Origin: Burkholderiaceae bacterium
GTDB lineage: Bacteria > Pseudomonadota > Gammaproteobacteria > Burkholderiales > Burkholderiaceae_C
Assembly: GCA_023150375.1 (NCBI GenBank)
Contig: JAKLLA010000012.1
Coordinates: forward strand, 62,001 to 126,000
Direction: 5' to 3'
DNA: 64,000 bases
Below, in pieces: positions 52,751 to 61,307 of the stretch. Made by a program: the position numbers and the translations under genes. Numbering within the stretch: the stretch's first letter is position 1; every line of letters begins with the position of its first letter. The notes beneath the pieces are model-generated. The model had not been told where the DNA came from and searched no databases. It worked only from the letters and a program-made list of their open reading frames with translations.

Positions 52751-52850
52751 GGCTCGGCAGGCCCTGCCGTGATGGCCGGTGCCCCCATGATCGTGCCATG
52801 GCCTCCGACACAACCCTGATGCCGGCGCCCCTTCGGACGCTTCGCGGCGG

Positions 52851-52866
52851 CGGCATGGCTCTTGCA
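52851..52866 (+). promoter_or_regulatory. Sigma-54 promoter of the pqqB-like/ABC operon
   Basis: CGGCATGGCTCTTGCA matches TGGCACG-N4-TTGCA at 10 of 12 bases, with GG (52852) and GC (52864) at the strict 10-base spacing. The start would be near 52877, about 95 bases before the pqqB-like gene. Confidence 0.72.
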
Positions 52867-52971
52867 CGAACGTTCGTCCATTCACGGCAGCGCCTGCAAC
52901 CTCTTCATGCCTTCGATGTCTGCGTCGACCTCCACGCCCGTCCCGGGCTCGGCCTGCCGGGAGGTCCGTCC

Positions 52972-53808
52972 ATGAAACTCGTCGTCCTCAAGGGCGGTGA
53001 CGAGAGCGTGCCGCTGGCGCAGGCCGCGCGCAGCCATCCGCCCAGCCGCGCGGCCGGCGCCGTGGCGCTGTCCGGCGACGGGCGCCACTGGGTGTTGCTG
53101 AACGTCTCGCCGCTGGTGGCCGACCAGCTGGCCACCGACGCGCGCCTGCTGCGACACCACGGGCTGCCCGACGCCGCGGTGCGGGCGGTGGTGCTGACCG
53201 ACGCCCAGGTGGACCATGTCACCGGCCTGCTCAGCCTGCGCGACGGCGCGCCGATCCACCTCTACGCCACGCCGGCGGTGTTCGAGGAGCTCACCCACGC
53301 GCTGCCGGTGCTGCCGCTGCTCGAGCACTACTGCGGCGTGCACTGGCACGTCATTCCGGTGGCCGGCGAGTGCCGCACCGCGGTGTTCCGCGTCGAGGGC
53401 CAGCCCACGCTGGAGTTCACCGCGATCGCCACCGACGGGCCGCTGCCGCCGCATGCGGTGCGGCCGGACAGCCCGGCGATCGGCGAGACCATCGCGCTGG
53501 CGGTGCGCGACACCGTCACCGGCCAGCGTCTGTTCTGCGCCAGCCAGATCCAGCGCGCCGGCGCCGCGGCGGTGGAGTGGATGCGCGAGGCCGACTGCGT
53601 GCTGGTGGGCGCGGCGCCTCCGGCGCAGACGGAAGGCGCCGTCGTGGGCGGGCGCGAGGAGGTCCTGGCGCTGCTGGACGGCATCCGCGCGCCGCGCAAG
53701 CTGCTGATGTGCCGCCAGGCCTGGGCCGATGCACCCTGTCGCGTGCCGGAGGAGTGGCAGCGCCGCGGCATCGAGTTCGCCGCCGACCGCATGGAGATCG
53801 AACTGTGA
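52972..53808 (+). CDS. PqqB-like protein, divergent paralogue
   Basis: The 278-residue protein follows PqqB over most of its length: HWVLLNVSP, VVLTDAQVDHVTGLLSLRDG, ATPAVFEELTHALPVLPLLEHY and the ending IEFAADRMEIEL. PqqB is a metallo-beta-lactamase-fold protein needed for PQQ maturation. Two PqqB hallmarks are missing: the N-terminal GGGFPQWNCNC zinc-binding segment (here GGDESVPLAQ) and the INNTNPIL block (here CRQAWADAPC). It is therefore not a standard PqqB and may have another task in the quinoprotein relay. It overlaps the ABC ATPase gene (GTGA) and lies behind a sigma-54 promoter. Confidence 0.8.
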   Translation: MKLVVLKGGDESVPLAQAARSHPPSRAAGAVALSGDGRHWVLLNVSPLVADQLATDARLLRHHGLPDAAVRAVVLTDAQVDHVTGLLSLRDGAPIHLYATPAVFEELTHALPVLPLLEHYCGVHWHVIPVAGECRTAVFRVEGQPTLEFTAIATDGPLPPHAVRPDSPAIGETIALAVRDTVTGQRLFCASQIQRAGAAAVEWMREADCVLVGAAPPAQTEGAVVGGREEVLALLDGIRAPRKLLMCRQAWADAPCRVPEEWQRRGIEFAADRMEIEL

Positions 53809-54572
53809 CCTTGTCGAGCGTTGCCGCTGCCCCCGCCGGCTCCAGGGCCGGTCCGGCCCTGCGGCTGGACCGCCTGGTCAAGCGCTACGGCGAGCGCCGT
53901 GCCCTCGACGGCCTGAGCCTGAGCCTGGCGCCGGGCTGCTTCGTCGCGCTGCTGGGCCCCAACGGCGCGGGCAAGTCGACCCTGTTCCAGGTGCTCACCG
54001 GCCTGTTCGTCGCCGACGAGGGCGAGGTCGAGGTGGCCGGCTGCTCGCTGCGTCACGACGCGGTGGCGGCGCTGCGCCACATCGGCGTGGTGTTCCAGCA
54101 GATGTCGCTGGACCTGGACCTGAGCGTGGAGCGCAACCTGCGCTTCCACGCCGACCTGCACGGCCTGCCGCGGGCGCTGGCCGGCGAGCGCCTGCGCGCG
54201 GGCTGTCAGGCGCTGGGGCTGGAGAAGGACCTGGCGCGGCCGGTGCGCGAGCTCTCCGGCGGCAACCGCCGCAAGGTCGAGCTGGTGCGCGCCCTGCTGC
54301 ACCAGCCGCGCGTGCTGCTGATGGACGAACCGACCGTCGGGCTGGACCCCAAGTCGCGCCGCGACCTGCTGGCGGCCATCCGCGCCGACATCACCGCACG
54401 GGCCAGCACGGTGCTCTGGGCCACCCACCTGGTCGAGGAGGCCGAGGCGGCCGACCGCGTGCTGGTGCTGCACCGTGGGCGCCTGCTTGCCGACGGCACG
54501 CCGGCCGAGGTCACCGCCACGCTGGGCGGCCGCACGCTCGAGGAGGCCTTCATCGGCGCCACACAATCGTGA
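53805..54572 (+). CDS. ABC transporter ATPase of the PQQ-alcohol system
   Basis: The 255-residue ATPase has Walker A GPNGAGKST, Q-loop GVVFQQMSLDLDLSV, signature LSGGNRRKVELVRAL, Walker B VLLMDEPTVGLDP and H-loop WATHLVEEAE. It is of the drug-export/DrrA type typical for clusters around PQQ alcohol dehydrogenases (PedA-like). It begins with GTG inside the preceding stop. Its permease is encoded at 56879, and the beta-propeller and binding protein lie between. Confidence 0.88.
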   Translation: MTLSSVAAAPAGSRAGPALRLDRLVKRYGERRALDGLSLSLAPGCFVALLGPNGAGKSTLFQVLTGLFVADEGEVEVAGCSLRHDAVAALRHIGVVFQQMSLDLDLSVERNLRFHADLHGLPRALAGERLRAGCQALGLEKDLARPVRELSGGNRRKVELVRALLHQPRVLLMDEPTVGLDPKSRRDLLAAIRADITARASTVLWATHLVEEAEAADRVLVLHRGRLLADGTPAEVTATLGGRTLEEAFIGATQS

Positions 54573-54661
54573 TTCCCCCCGCCGAGGGGCCGCGCAGACC
54601 GGCCCCCGGCTTCCCGGCACCGAGTGCCCGATCGCCGTTCACCGACAGGAGACATGAGACG

Positions 54662-55669
54662 ATGAACCGCCCCGATTCCTGCCCCGATGGCCGCCTGCCG
54701 GGCCGCCGCGTGCGGCTCGCCGCGCTGCCGCTGGCCCTGCTGATGGCCGCTGGCCTGAGCCAGGCCCAGGTCGCCTACGTATCCAGCGAGAAGGACAACG
54801 CGCTGGCCATCGTCGACCTGAAGAGCCAGTCCATCGTCGGCCACGTGCCCACCTGCAAGCGCCCGCGCCACATGGTGCGCACGCCCGACGGCAAGCAGCT
54901 GATGGTGGCCTGCGGCGACTCCGGCCAGGCCGACGTGATCGACCTGGCCACACGCAAGTCGGTGCGCAAGGTCAGCCTGGGCGACGACCCCGAGATCTTC
55001 GACCTCACGCCCGACGGCCGCACGCTGTACGTCAGCAACGAGGAGGACGGCGAGGTCGGCGTGATCGACGTGGCCAGCGGCAAGCGCAGCGCCGCGATCA
55101 AGGTGGGCGAGGAGCCCGAAGGCGTCAAGGTCAGCGGGGACGGCAAGACGGTCTACGTCACCTCCGAGGTGGCCAGCATGGTGCACGTCATCGACGCGGC
55201 CAGCGGCAAGGTGGTGAAGAACATCCAGGTCGGCAAGCGCCCGCGCCGTTTCGCGATGACGCCCGACGGCCGCGAGCTCTGGGTCACCAACGAACTGGGC
55301 GCCAGCGTCACCGTGATCTCCACGGCCGACCACAGCGTGGCCGCCACGATCAAGTTCGAGGTCAAGGGCGCACGCGCGGCCGACATCACGCCGGTGGGCA
55401 TCACGATGAGTGCGGACGGCAAGCGCGCCTTCGTCGGCCTGGGCAAGGCCAACCATGTGGCCTTCGTCGACGTGGCCAGCCGCAAGGTCGACAGGCTGGT
55501 GCTGGTGGGCAAGCGCGCCTGGGGCGTGGGCCTGAACCGCGCCGAGGACCGCCTGCTGGTGGTCAACGGCCTGTCCGACGATCTGAGCATCGTCGACGTC
55601 GCCGCCGGCAAGGCGATCAAGACGATTCCCGTCGGCCGCGTGCCGCACAGCGTGATGGTGATCGAATGA
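54662..55669 (+). CDS. YVTN beta-propeller protein of the PQQ-alcohol system
   Basis: The 335-residue periplasmic protein has a signal peptide (LALLMAAGLSQA) followed by seven repeats of the YVTN kind (for example LYVSNEEDGEVGVIDVASGK and VYVTSEVASMVHVIDAASGK). The family is found next to PQQ-dependent alcohol dehydrogenases, with unknown exact role, possibly as a scaffold or in redox relay. The stop overlaps the next gene (ATGA). The 89-base gap upstream contains no obvious promoter. Confidence 0.88.
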   Translation: MNRPDSCPDGRLPGRRVRLAALPLALLMAAGLSQAQVAYVSSEKDNALAIVDLKSQSIVGHVPTCKRPRHMVRTPDGKQLMVACGDSGQADVIDLATRKSVRKVSLGDDPEIFDLTPDGRTLYVSNEEDGEVGVIDVASGKRSAAIKVGEEPEGVKVSGDGKTVYVTSEVASMVHVIDAASGKVVKNIQVGKRPRRFAMTPDGRELWVTNELGASVTVISTADHSVAATIKFEVKGARAADITPVGITMSADGKRAFVGLGKANHVAFVDVASRKVDRLVLVGKRAWGVGLNRAEDRLLVVNGLSDDLSIVDVAAGKAIKTIPVGRVPHSVMVIE

Positions 55670-56838
55670 GGGCGCGGCGGCGCAGGTTCGCGGGCCGGCT
55701 GGCGGGTCTGGCGGCGCTGGCGCTGGCCGGCACCGCCCAGGCGGCCGCCTTCAAGGCGGTGCTGCTGCTGCCGGCCGACGACCCCCGGCTCGAGCGCAGC
55801 CGCGTCGAGCGGGCCTACCTCGGCCATCCGGTGGGGCCGGCCTCCGGCGCGGTGGCCGCGGCGCTGGCCGAGGCCCGCATGGAGCTGGACGCTGCCGGTG
55901 CCAGCCTCGCGGTCGAGACCGTGGAGGTCGGCGATGCCGCCCAGGCCCGTGCGGCCGCCCAGCGTGCCGAGAAGGCCGGCGCGGTGGCCCTGCTGACCGA
56001 CCTGCCGGCCGACCAGACGCTCGCGGTGGCCGACGCGGTCAAGCTGCCGGTGCTCAACCTCGGCGCCTCGTCCGACCGGCTGCGCCAGCAGGACTGCCGG
56101 GCGCGCCTGTACCACGTCGCCCCCAGCGAGCGCATGCGCGCCGACGCGCTGGCGCAGACCCTGGTGGCGCGCAAGTGGAGCCAGGTGCTGCTGCTCACCG
56201 GGCCGTCGGCGGCCGATGCCGAGCGGGCTGCGGTGGTGCAGGCCGCGCTCAAGCGCTACGGCCTGAAGGTCACGGCCACGCGGCCCTACAAGCTCTCGGG
56301 CGACCCGCGCGAGCGCGACCTGGCCAACCCGCTGCTGCTCACCCAGGGCAGCCACGACGTGGTCTGGGTGGTCGACACCGATGGCGAGTTCGCCCGCACG
56401 CTGCCCTACCGCACCGCCACGCCGCGGCCGGTGGTGGGCGACGCGGGCCTGGTGGCACTGGCCTGGCATGCGCAGTTCGAGCGCTTCGGTGCGCCGCAGG
56501 TCAGCCGCCGCATCGCGCGCAAGCTCGAGCGCCCGATGGTGGCGGCCGACTGGACCGCCTGGCTGGGTGGCAAGGCCCTGGCCGCCGCGGTGGTGGCCGC
56601 GCCGAAGGGCCCGGCCGCCGCGGTGCAGCGGGCGCTGGCCGCCGGCGAGGTGGACGGCTCGCAGGGCGTGGCGATGAGCTTCCGGCCCTGGGACGGCCAG
56701 CTGCGCCAGCCGCTGCTGCTCAGCGATGGCCAGGGCGTGATCGGCTCGGCCCCGGTGGACGGCGTGCTGCACCCGAAGAACTCGCTCGACACCCTCGGTG
56801 CCGATGCGCCGGAGAAACTGTGCAAGGCGCGCGGATGA
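55666..56838 (+). CDS. Branched-chain-type binding protein of the PQQ-alcohol ABC system
   Basis: The 390-residue protein has a signal peptide (LAGLAALALAGTAQA) and a LivK-like periplasmic binding fold (FKAVLLLPADDPRLERSRVE..., then WSQVLLLTGPSAADAERA). It is unusual that an importer-type binding protein accompanies an exporter-type ATPase and permease, but this set is conserved in PQQ-alcohol clusters. It starts within the stop of the propeller gene and is followed by the permease after 40 bases. Confidence 0.86.
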   Translation: MRARRRRFAGRLAGLAALALAGTAQAAAFKAVLLLPADDPRLERSRVERAYLGHPVGPASGAVAAALAEARMELDAAGASLAVETVEVGDAAQARAAAQRAEKAGAVALLTDLPADQTLAVADAVKLPVLNLGASSDRLRQQDCRARLYHVAPSERMRADALAQTLVARKWSQVLLLTGPSAADAERAAVVQAALKRYGLKVTATRPYKLSGDPRERDLANPLLLTQGSHDVVWVVDTDGEFARTLPYRTATPRPVVGDAGLVALAWHAQFERFGAPQVSRRIARKLERPMVAADWTAWLGGKALAAAVVAAPKGPAAAVQRALAAGEVDGSQGVAMSFRPWDGQLRQPLLLSDGQGVIGSAPVDGVLHPKNSLDTLGADAPEKLCKARG

Positions 56839-56878
56839 GCGCGCCGCACCGCGCCGCCCGGTCGTGCAGGAGCCTGTC

Positions 56879-57733
56879 ATGAGCGCCGGACATCTGCTGC
56901 AGGCCCTCTGGGCCATCGTCGCGCGTGAACTGCTCAAGTTCAGCCGCCAGACCGGCCGGCTGGTTTCGGCGCTGGTGCGGCCGCTGCTGTGGCTGGCGGT
57001 GTTCGCGGCGGGCTTTCGCAACGTCTTCGGCATGGCGATCGCCGAGCCCTACGACACCTACATCTCCTACGACGTCTACATCGCCCCCGGGCTGATCGGC
57101 ATGGTGCTGCTGTTCAACGGCATGCAGTCGAGCCTGGCGATGGTCTACGACCGCGAGATGGGGCTGATGCGCCTGCTGCTCACCGCACCGCTGCCGCGCG
57201 CCTGGATCCTGTTCGCCAAGCTCTGCGCCACCGCGGTGCTGTCGCTGGCGCAGGCGCTGGCCTTCGTGGCGGTGGCCTGGCTGATCGGCACCGAGCTGCC
57301 GCTGCTGGGGCCGCAGACGCCGCAGGTGCTGCTGGCGGCGGTGAGCGCGGCGCTGCTGCTCGGGGCGCTGGGGCTGCTGCTGTCGGTCTACATCCGGCAG
57401 CTGGAGAACTTCGCCGGCACGATGAACTTCGTCATCTTCCCGATGTACTTCCTCTCCACCGCGCTGTATCCGCTGTGGAAGCTGGAGGAGTCCGGGGCGG
57501 CCTGGGTGTACTGGATCGCCCGCGTCAACCCCTTCACCCATGCGGTGGAGTGGCTGCGCTACGCCATGTACGGCAAGGACCCCGGCTGGGCGCCCTGGAT
57601 CGTGCTGGGCACGCTGGCGTTGTGCTTCGCGCTGGCGGCCTGGGGCTATGACCCGCAGCGCGGCTTCGGCGCGCTCACCAAGCGCGGCGGCGGCGGGCCG
57701 CCCGGCGGGGCCGCGGCCGCGGCAGGAGGCTGA
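56879..57733 (+). CDS. ABC-2-type permease of the PQQ-alcohol system
   Basis: The 284-residue inner-membrane protein has six helices and ABC-2 family features (MVYDREMGLMRLLLTAPLPR, then ARVNPFTHAVEWLRYAMYG). It forms an exporter-like pair with the ATPase encoded at 53805. The substrate is unknown. A Gly/Ala-rich cytoplasmic tail ends the protein. It is followed after three bases by the ExbB-like gene, so the next operon is probably co-transcribed. Confidence 0.88.
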   Translation: MSAGHLLQALWAIVARELLKFSRQTGRLVSALVRPLLWLAVFAAGFRNVFGMAIAEPYDTYISYDVYIAPGLIGMVLLFNGMQSSLAMVYDREMGLMRLLLTAPLPRAWILFAKLCATAVLSLAQALAFVAVAWLIGTELPLLGPQTPQVLLAAVSAALLLGALGLLLSVYIRQLENFAGTMNFVIFPMYFLSTALYPLWKLEESGAAWVYWIARVNPFTHAVEWLRYAMYGKDPGWAPWIVLGTLALCFALAAWGYDPQRGFGALTKRGGGGPPGGAAAAAGG

Positions 57734-57736
57734 GCC

Positions 57737-58417
57737 ATGCGTCTGTGGAAACACCTGCGGCGGCGCTCGCAGGCGGCCGCCGGCCTGCCTGCCGATTTCC
57801 TGACCGCGCCGGCCGATGCGCTGCCGCGTGTGGCCGAGCGGCTGGCCTGGGCCTGGATGCTGATGGCCGGGCTGATGCTCTTCGTGGCCTGGTGGATGCA
57901 CGAGCAGGGCTGGTGGCGCCGCCTGGTCGACGGCGACCCCAGCGGCATCAGCTGGGTGATCGTGCTGCTGGCGGTGGCGGTGACCGGCTGGTGCGGGCAG
58001 CGCGTGCGCGTGCTGCAGGCCGAGGCGCGTGCGCCCGCCGGGCCCTGGCGCCAGGCCTACCGGCGCGAGCTGGCACAGGGCCCGGCCGAGGCCGGCCAGC
58101 TGCTGGCCGAGCGCAGCCACGGCCCGCACGAAACCGCCTGGTGGTTCGCCGCCGCGACCCTCAAGCTCGGCCTGCTGGGCACCGTGGTCGGCTTCATCGT
58201 GATGGCCGCACAGCTCGGCCGCTCGCAGAGCTTCGAGCTGGCCGAGGTGCAGCAGCTGCTGCAGCAGATGACCGCGGGCATGGCGATCGCGCTGTACACC
58301 ACGCTGGTGGGGCTGGTGGCCAATCTCTGGCTGGGGCTGCAGCTGCTGCTGCTCGACCGCCTGGCCGACCGGCTCGCCGCGGACATCCTGGCCGGCCGCG
58401 ACGGCCGCGCCGGTTGA
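57737..58417 (+). CDS. MotA/TolQ/ExbB-type proton channel subunit
   Basis: The 226-residue protein has four predicted helices (about residues 38-56, 72-90, 140-163 and 180-205). It carries the two conserved patches of the family, KLGLLGTVVGFIVMAAQ and MAIALYTTLVGLVANLWLGL. It probably forms the five-subunit stator ring of an ion-driven motor with the small membrane protein encoded next. It shows no special similarity to flagellar MotA or to TonB-linked ExbB. It starts three bases after the ABC permease. Confidence 0.82.
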   Translation: MRLWKHLRRRSQAAAGLPADFLTAPADALPRVAERLAWAWMLMAGLMLFVAWWMHEQGWWRRLVDGDPSGISWVIVLLAVAVTGWCGQRVRVLQAEARAPAGPWRQAYRRELAQGPAEAGQLLAERSHGPHETAWWFAAATLKLGLLGTVVGFIVMAAQLGRSQSFELAEVQQLLQQMTAGMAIALYTTLVGLVANLWLGLQLLLLDRLADRLAADILAGRDGRAG

Positions 58418-58427
58418 GGGCCACGCC

Positions 58428-59030
58428 ATGGCCGTGCTGCGCAAGCGTCGCTCCGACGAGATCGACCCCTTCAGCGACCTGCTGTTCAACACCCTGCTGA
58501 TCTTCGTGCTGCTGTTCGCGGTGGCCCTGATCGCGATGAACCCGAAGGCGCGCACCGGCGTGATCGACGCCAAGGCCGAGTTCATCGTCACCGTCACCTG
58601 GCCGGACCTGAACCCCAACGACATCGACACCTGGGTGCAGGACCCGGGCGGCAACCTGGTCTGGTTCCGCCAGCGCGAGGCCGGGCTGATGCACCTGGAC
58701 CGTGACGACCGCGGCGTCTCCAACGACAGCCTGGTGATCGACGGCCAGCAGGTGGTCAACCCGCTGAACCAGGAGGTGGTGACCGTGCGCGGCTTCGCCC
58801 CCGGCGAGTACACCGTGAACCTCTTCTACTACGAGAGCAAGAACGGCGAGCCCGTGCCGGTGAACGTCTCGGTGGTCAAGGTCAACCCGCGCGCCGAGGT
58901 GGTCTTCTACGGCAGCCTGACGCTGGCGCGCAAGGGCGACGAGGCCACCGCGGTGCGCTTCACCACCGACCGCGACGGCCGCGTCACCACCGTCAACACC
59001 CTGCCCAAGACCCTGGTCGAGAGGATCTGA
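58428..59030 (+). CDS. ExbD/MotB-like single-helix protein with beta domain
   Basis: The 200-residue protein has one N-terminal helix with a membrane-proximal Asp (DEIDPFSDLLFNTLLIFVLL), as in ExbD/TolR/MotB. A periplasmic beta-rich domain follows with VTVTWPDLNPNDIDTWVQDPGGNLVWF and GFAPGEYTVNLFYYESKNGE. This domain recalls beta-sandwich modules (DUF2135-like) rather than the ExbD fold or the OmpA-like peptidoglycan-binding domain. It is the likely rotor/plug partner of the preceding ExbB-like subunit, 10 bases away. The target of this motor is unknown. Confidence 0.7.
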   Translation: MAVLRKRRSDEIDPFSDLLFNTLLIFVLLFAVALIAMNPKARTGVIDAKAEFIVTVTWPDLNPNDIDTWVQDPGGNLVWFRQREAGLMHLDRDDRGVSNDSLVIDGQQVVNPLNQEVVTVRGFAPGEYTVNLFYYESKNGEPVPVNVSVVKVNPRAEVVFYGSLTLARKGDEATAVRFTTDRDGRVTTVNTLPKTLVERI

Positions 59031-59036
59031 GCCCAT

Positions 59037-59537
59037 ATGACCGACACCGATTCGCTGCTGTGGCTCTTCGTGGCCCTGCTGTTCCTGCTGGGGCTGGCGC
59101 TGGTGGCCTCGCCCTGGGGCCGGATGCGCAAGCTCGCCCTGGTGCTGGCCGTCACGGCGCTGTACTTCCACAGCGACAGCGTGCTGCAGGGGGTGTGGGG
59201 CTGGCCGTCGCGCCAGGCGCTGCCCGAGCGCTTCGTGCTGCTGGCCACCGTCATCGAGGAGCCCGCCAAGGGCCGCGAGGGCGCGCTGTACGTCTGGGTC
59301 AACGCGATCGAGGACGGCAAGCCGGTGGCGCAGCCGCGTGCCTACCGCCTGCCCTACAGCAAGGACCTGCATGCCCTGCTCGGCGAGGCGATGAAGAAGG
59401 TGCGCCAGGGCGTCAGCCAGATGGGCAGCGCGGTGCCCCGTGCCGGGCGCAGCGGCCTGAACTGGCTGCGCCCCGGCGCCGACGAGCAGCAGGTCAAGAT
59501 CCGCGACCTGCCGCTGCCGCAGCTGCCGGAGAAATGA
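59037..59537 (+). CDS. Hypothetical membrane-anchored protein
   Basis: This 166-residue protein is unrecognised. Two hydrophobic segments at the N-terminus (about residues 7-25 and 33-45) are followed by a soluble region with ERFVLLATVIEEPAKGREGALYVWVNAIEDGKPV and a short basic/amphipathic stretch. It is encoded six bases after the ExbD-like gene and overlaps the lipoprotein gene (ATGA), so it is a firm member of the same operon and probably part of the same envelope complex. Confidence 0.72.
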   Translation: MTDTDSLLWLFVALLFLLGLALVASPWGRMRKLALVLAVTALYFHSDSVLQGVWGWPSRQALPERFVLLATVIEEPAKGREGALYVWVNAIEDGKPVAQPRAYRLPYSKDLHALLGEAMKKVRQGVSQMGSAVPRAGRSGLNWLRPGADEQQVKIRDLPLPQLPEK

Positions 59538-60265
59538 GCATGCGAGGCGACCGGACCGCAGGCGCGGCCCGCCTGGCGCTGCTCGCAGTGGCCGTGCTGG
59601 CTGCGGCGGGCTGCAGCCGGCCGGCCGGCGAGTCCTTCTTTCCGCTGGAGGAGGGGCGCCGCTGGACCTACCACGTCGTCAACGAGTGGGAGAACGGCAG
59701 CGTCGAGCGCGAGACCCTGGTGCTGAGGAATCTCGGCGTCGAGCACCTCGAGACCAGCGGCCGCAGCTGGCGGCGGCGCAGCGACGACGGCGTGGACTAC
59801 TGGCTCAGGAGCGACGAGACCGGCATCTACCGCGTGGCGGCCAAGAGCGACCTGGAGGCGCTGCCGCGCCGCGACGCCGCGCCGCGCTACGTGCTCAAGG
59901 CGCCCCTTGCGGTGGGCAGCCAGTGGCGCGCCGACACCACCGCCTACCTGCTGCGGCGCCGGCAGGAGTTTCCGCCGGAGATCCGCCACAGCCATCCGGC
60001 CGTGCCGATGCAGTACACGGTCGAGGCGGTCGGCGAGCCGCTGCAGACCGCGGCCGGCCGTTTCGAGGACTGCCTGCGCGTCAAGGGCGTGGCCACGCTG
60101 CGCCTGTTCGCCGACCCGGTGGTCGGCTGGAAGGACCTGCCGCTGACCACCCTCGAGTGGTACTGCCGCGGCGTCGGGCTGGTGCGCGTCGAGCGCCGCG
60201 AGCCGGCCCACTCCACCTTCCTGGTCGGCGGCACGACGACCCTGGAACTCATCGCATGGGAATGA
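59534..60265 (+). CDS. Hypothetical lipoprotein
   Basis: The 243-residue protein has a lipoprotein signal (LAAAGC) and a beta-rich body with SFFPLEEGRRWTYHVVNEWENG, repeated strand pairs and two further Cys residues. It is translationally coupled to the preceding gene. Together with the ExbB/ExbD-like pair this gives a four-gene set spanning the inner membrane to probably the outer membrane. The function is not known. Confidence 0.75.
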   Translation: MSMRGDRTAGAARLALLAVAVLAAAGCSRPAGESFFPLEEGRRWTYHVVNEWENGSVERETLVLRNLGVEHLETSGRSWRRRSDDGVDYWLRSDETGIYRVAAKSDLEALPRRDAAPRYVLKAPLAVGSQWRADTTAYLLRRRQEFPPEIRHSHPAVPMQYTVEAVGEPLQTAAGRFEDCLRVKGVATLRLFADPVVGWKDLPLTTLEWYCRGVGLVRVERREPAHSTFLVGGTTTLELIAWE

Positions 60266-60272
60266 ACGCATC

Positions 60273-61277
60273 ATGGCCCTGAACGCTTCGCGTCGCCGCC
60301 TGCTGGCCTCCTCGCTGACCGCGCTGGCCATCGGGCCGGCCGCGGCCCGGGTGCTGGCCCAGCCGCCGGCGGTCTTCCCGCAGCGGCCGATCACCCTCTG
60401 GGTGCCCTGGCCGGCCGGCGGCGCCACCGACCTGACGATGCGCGTGCTCGCCGAGCTGGCCAGCCAGCGCCTCGGGCAGAAGGTCATCGTCGAGAACCGC
60501 GGCGGTGCCGGCGGTACGCTGGTGATGCCGATCCTGCAGCAGGCTGCGCCGGACGGCTACACCATCGCCCAGATGCCCCAGCCGGTGTTCCGCGCGCCGC
60601 ACATGCGCCGGCTGCTGTGGGATCCGATCCGCGACACCACGCCGATCCTGCAGCTCACCGGCGTCACCTTCGGGGTGGTGGTGCCCGCCGGCAGCCCCTT
60701 CCGCCAGCTCGACGACCTGTTCGCCTGGGCGCGTGCCCATCCCGGCGAGCTGACGGTGGCCACCAACGGCGCGGGCACCACGCCGCATGTGGTGATGGAC
60801 GAGCTCTTCGAGCGCCGCGGCCTGAGCTACGTGCACGTGCCCTACAAGGGCACGGCCGAGCAGATGATCGCGGTCAGCTCCGGCCAGGTGATGGTGGGGG
60901 TGAACTCCAACGGCTTCGCCCCCTTCGTCGACAACGGCCAGCTGCGCCTGCTGGTGACCTTCGGCGAGCGGCGCAGCCGGCGCTGGCCGCAGGTGCCCAC
61001 GCTCGAGGAGCTGGGCCATGGCATCGTCGCCAACTCGCCCTACGGCCTGGCCGCGCCGCGCGGCACCCCGGCCGCGGTGGTGAAGGTGCTGCACGATGCC
61101 TTCAAGGCCGCACTGTTCGACCCCGCCCACCTGGCCGAACTGGCCAAGTACGACCAGGAAAGCGCCTACCTCGGCACGGAGGACTACGGCCGCGCGATGC
61201 GCGAGACCTACGCGGCCGAGCGCCGCGTGGTCGAGCGCCTCGGCCTGGCCCGGCCGGAAAGCGCCGCCTCGCGCTGA
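60273..61277 (+). CDS. TctC/Bug-family periplasmic binding protein
   Basis: The 334-residue protein has an N-terminal twin-arginine-like signal (SRRRLLASSLTALAIG) and the Bug fold: FPQRPITLWVPWPAGGATDLTMRVLAELASQRLG, VENRGGAGGTL, and GTTPHVVMDELFERRG. Bug proteins bind carboxylates, amino acids or aromatic acids for TctAB permeases. It follows the lipoprotein gene by seven bases but no TctAB lies here. The tctBA genes at 15.3-17.3 kb lack a binding protein, so the two could work together, which is only inference. Confidence 0.88.
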   Translation: MALNASRRRLLASSLTALAIGPAAARVLAQPPAVFPQRPITLWVPWPAGGATDLTMRVLAELASQRLGQKVIVENRGGAGGTLVMPILQQAAPDGYTIAQMPQPVFRAPHMRRLLWDPIRDTTPILQLTGVTFGVVVPAGSPFRQLDDLFAWARAHPGELTVATNGAGTTPHVVMDELFERRGLSYVHVPYKGTAEQMIAVSSGQVMVGVNSNGFAPFVDNGQLRLLVTFGERRSRRWPQVPTLEELGHGIVANSPYGLAAPRGTPAAVVKVLHDAFKAALFDPAHLAELAKYDQESAYLGTEDYGRAMRETYAAERRVVERLGLARPESAASR

Positions 61278-61307
61278 GGGCAGGCCGCGCCCGACCGCCG
61301 CGGTGCC

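Noticed and set aside
52783-52798. A leftward sigma-54 promoter for the degenerate metallohydrolase gene
   Set aside because: The minus strand has a perfect -24 element (TGGCACG), but the -12 element reads TGGGG instead of TTGC, so the essential GC is missing.
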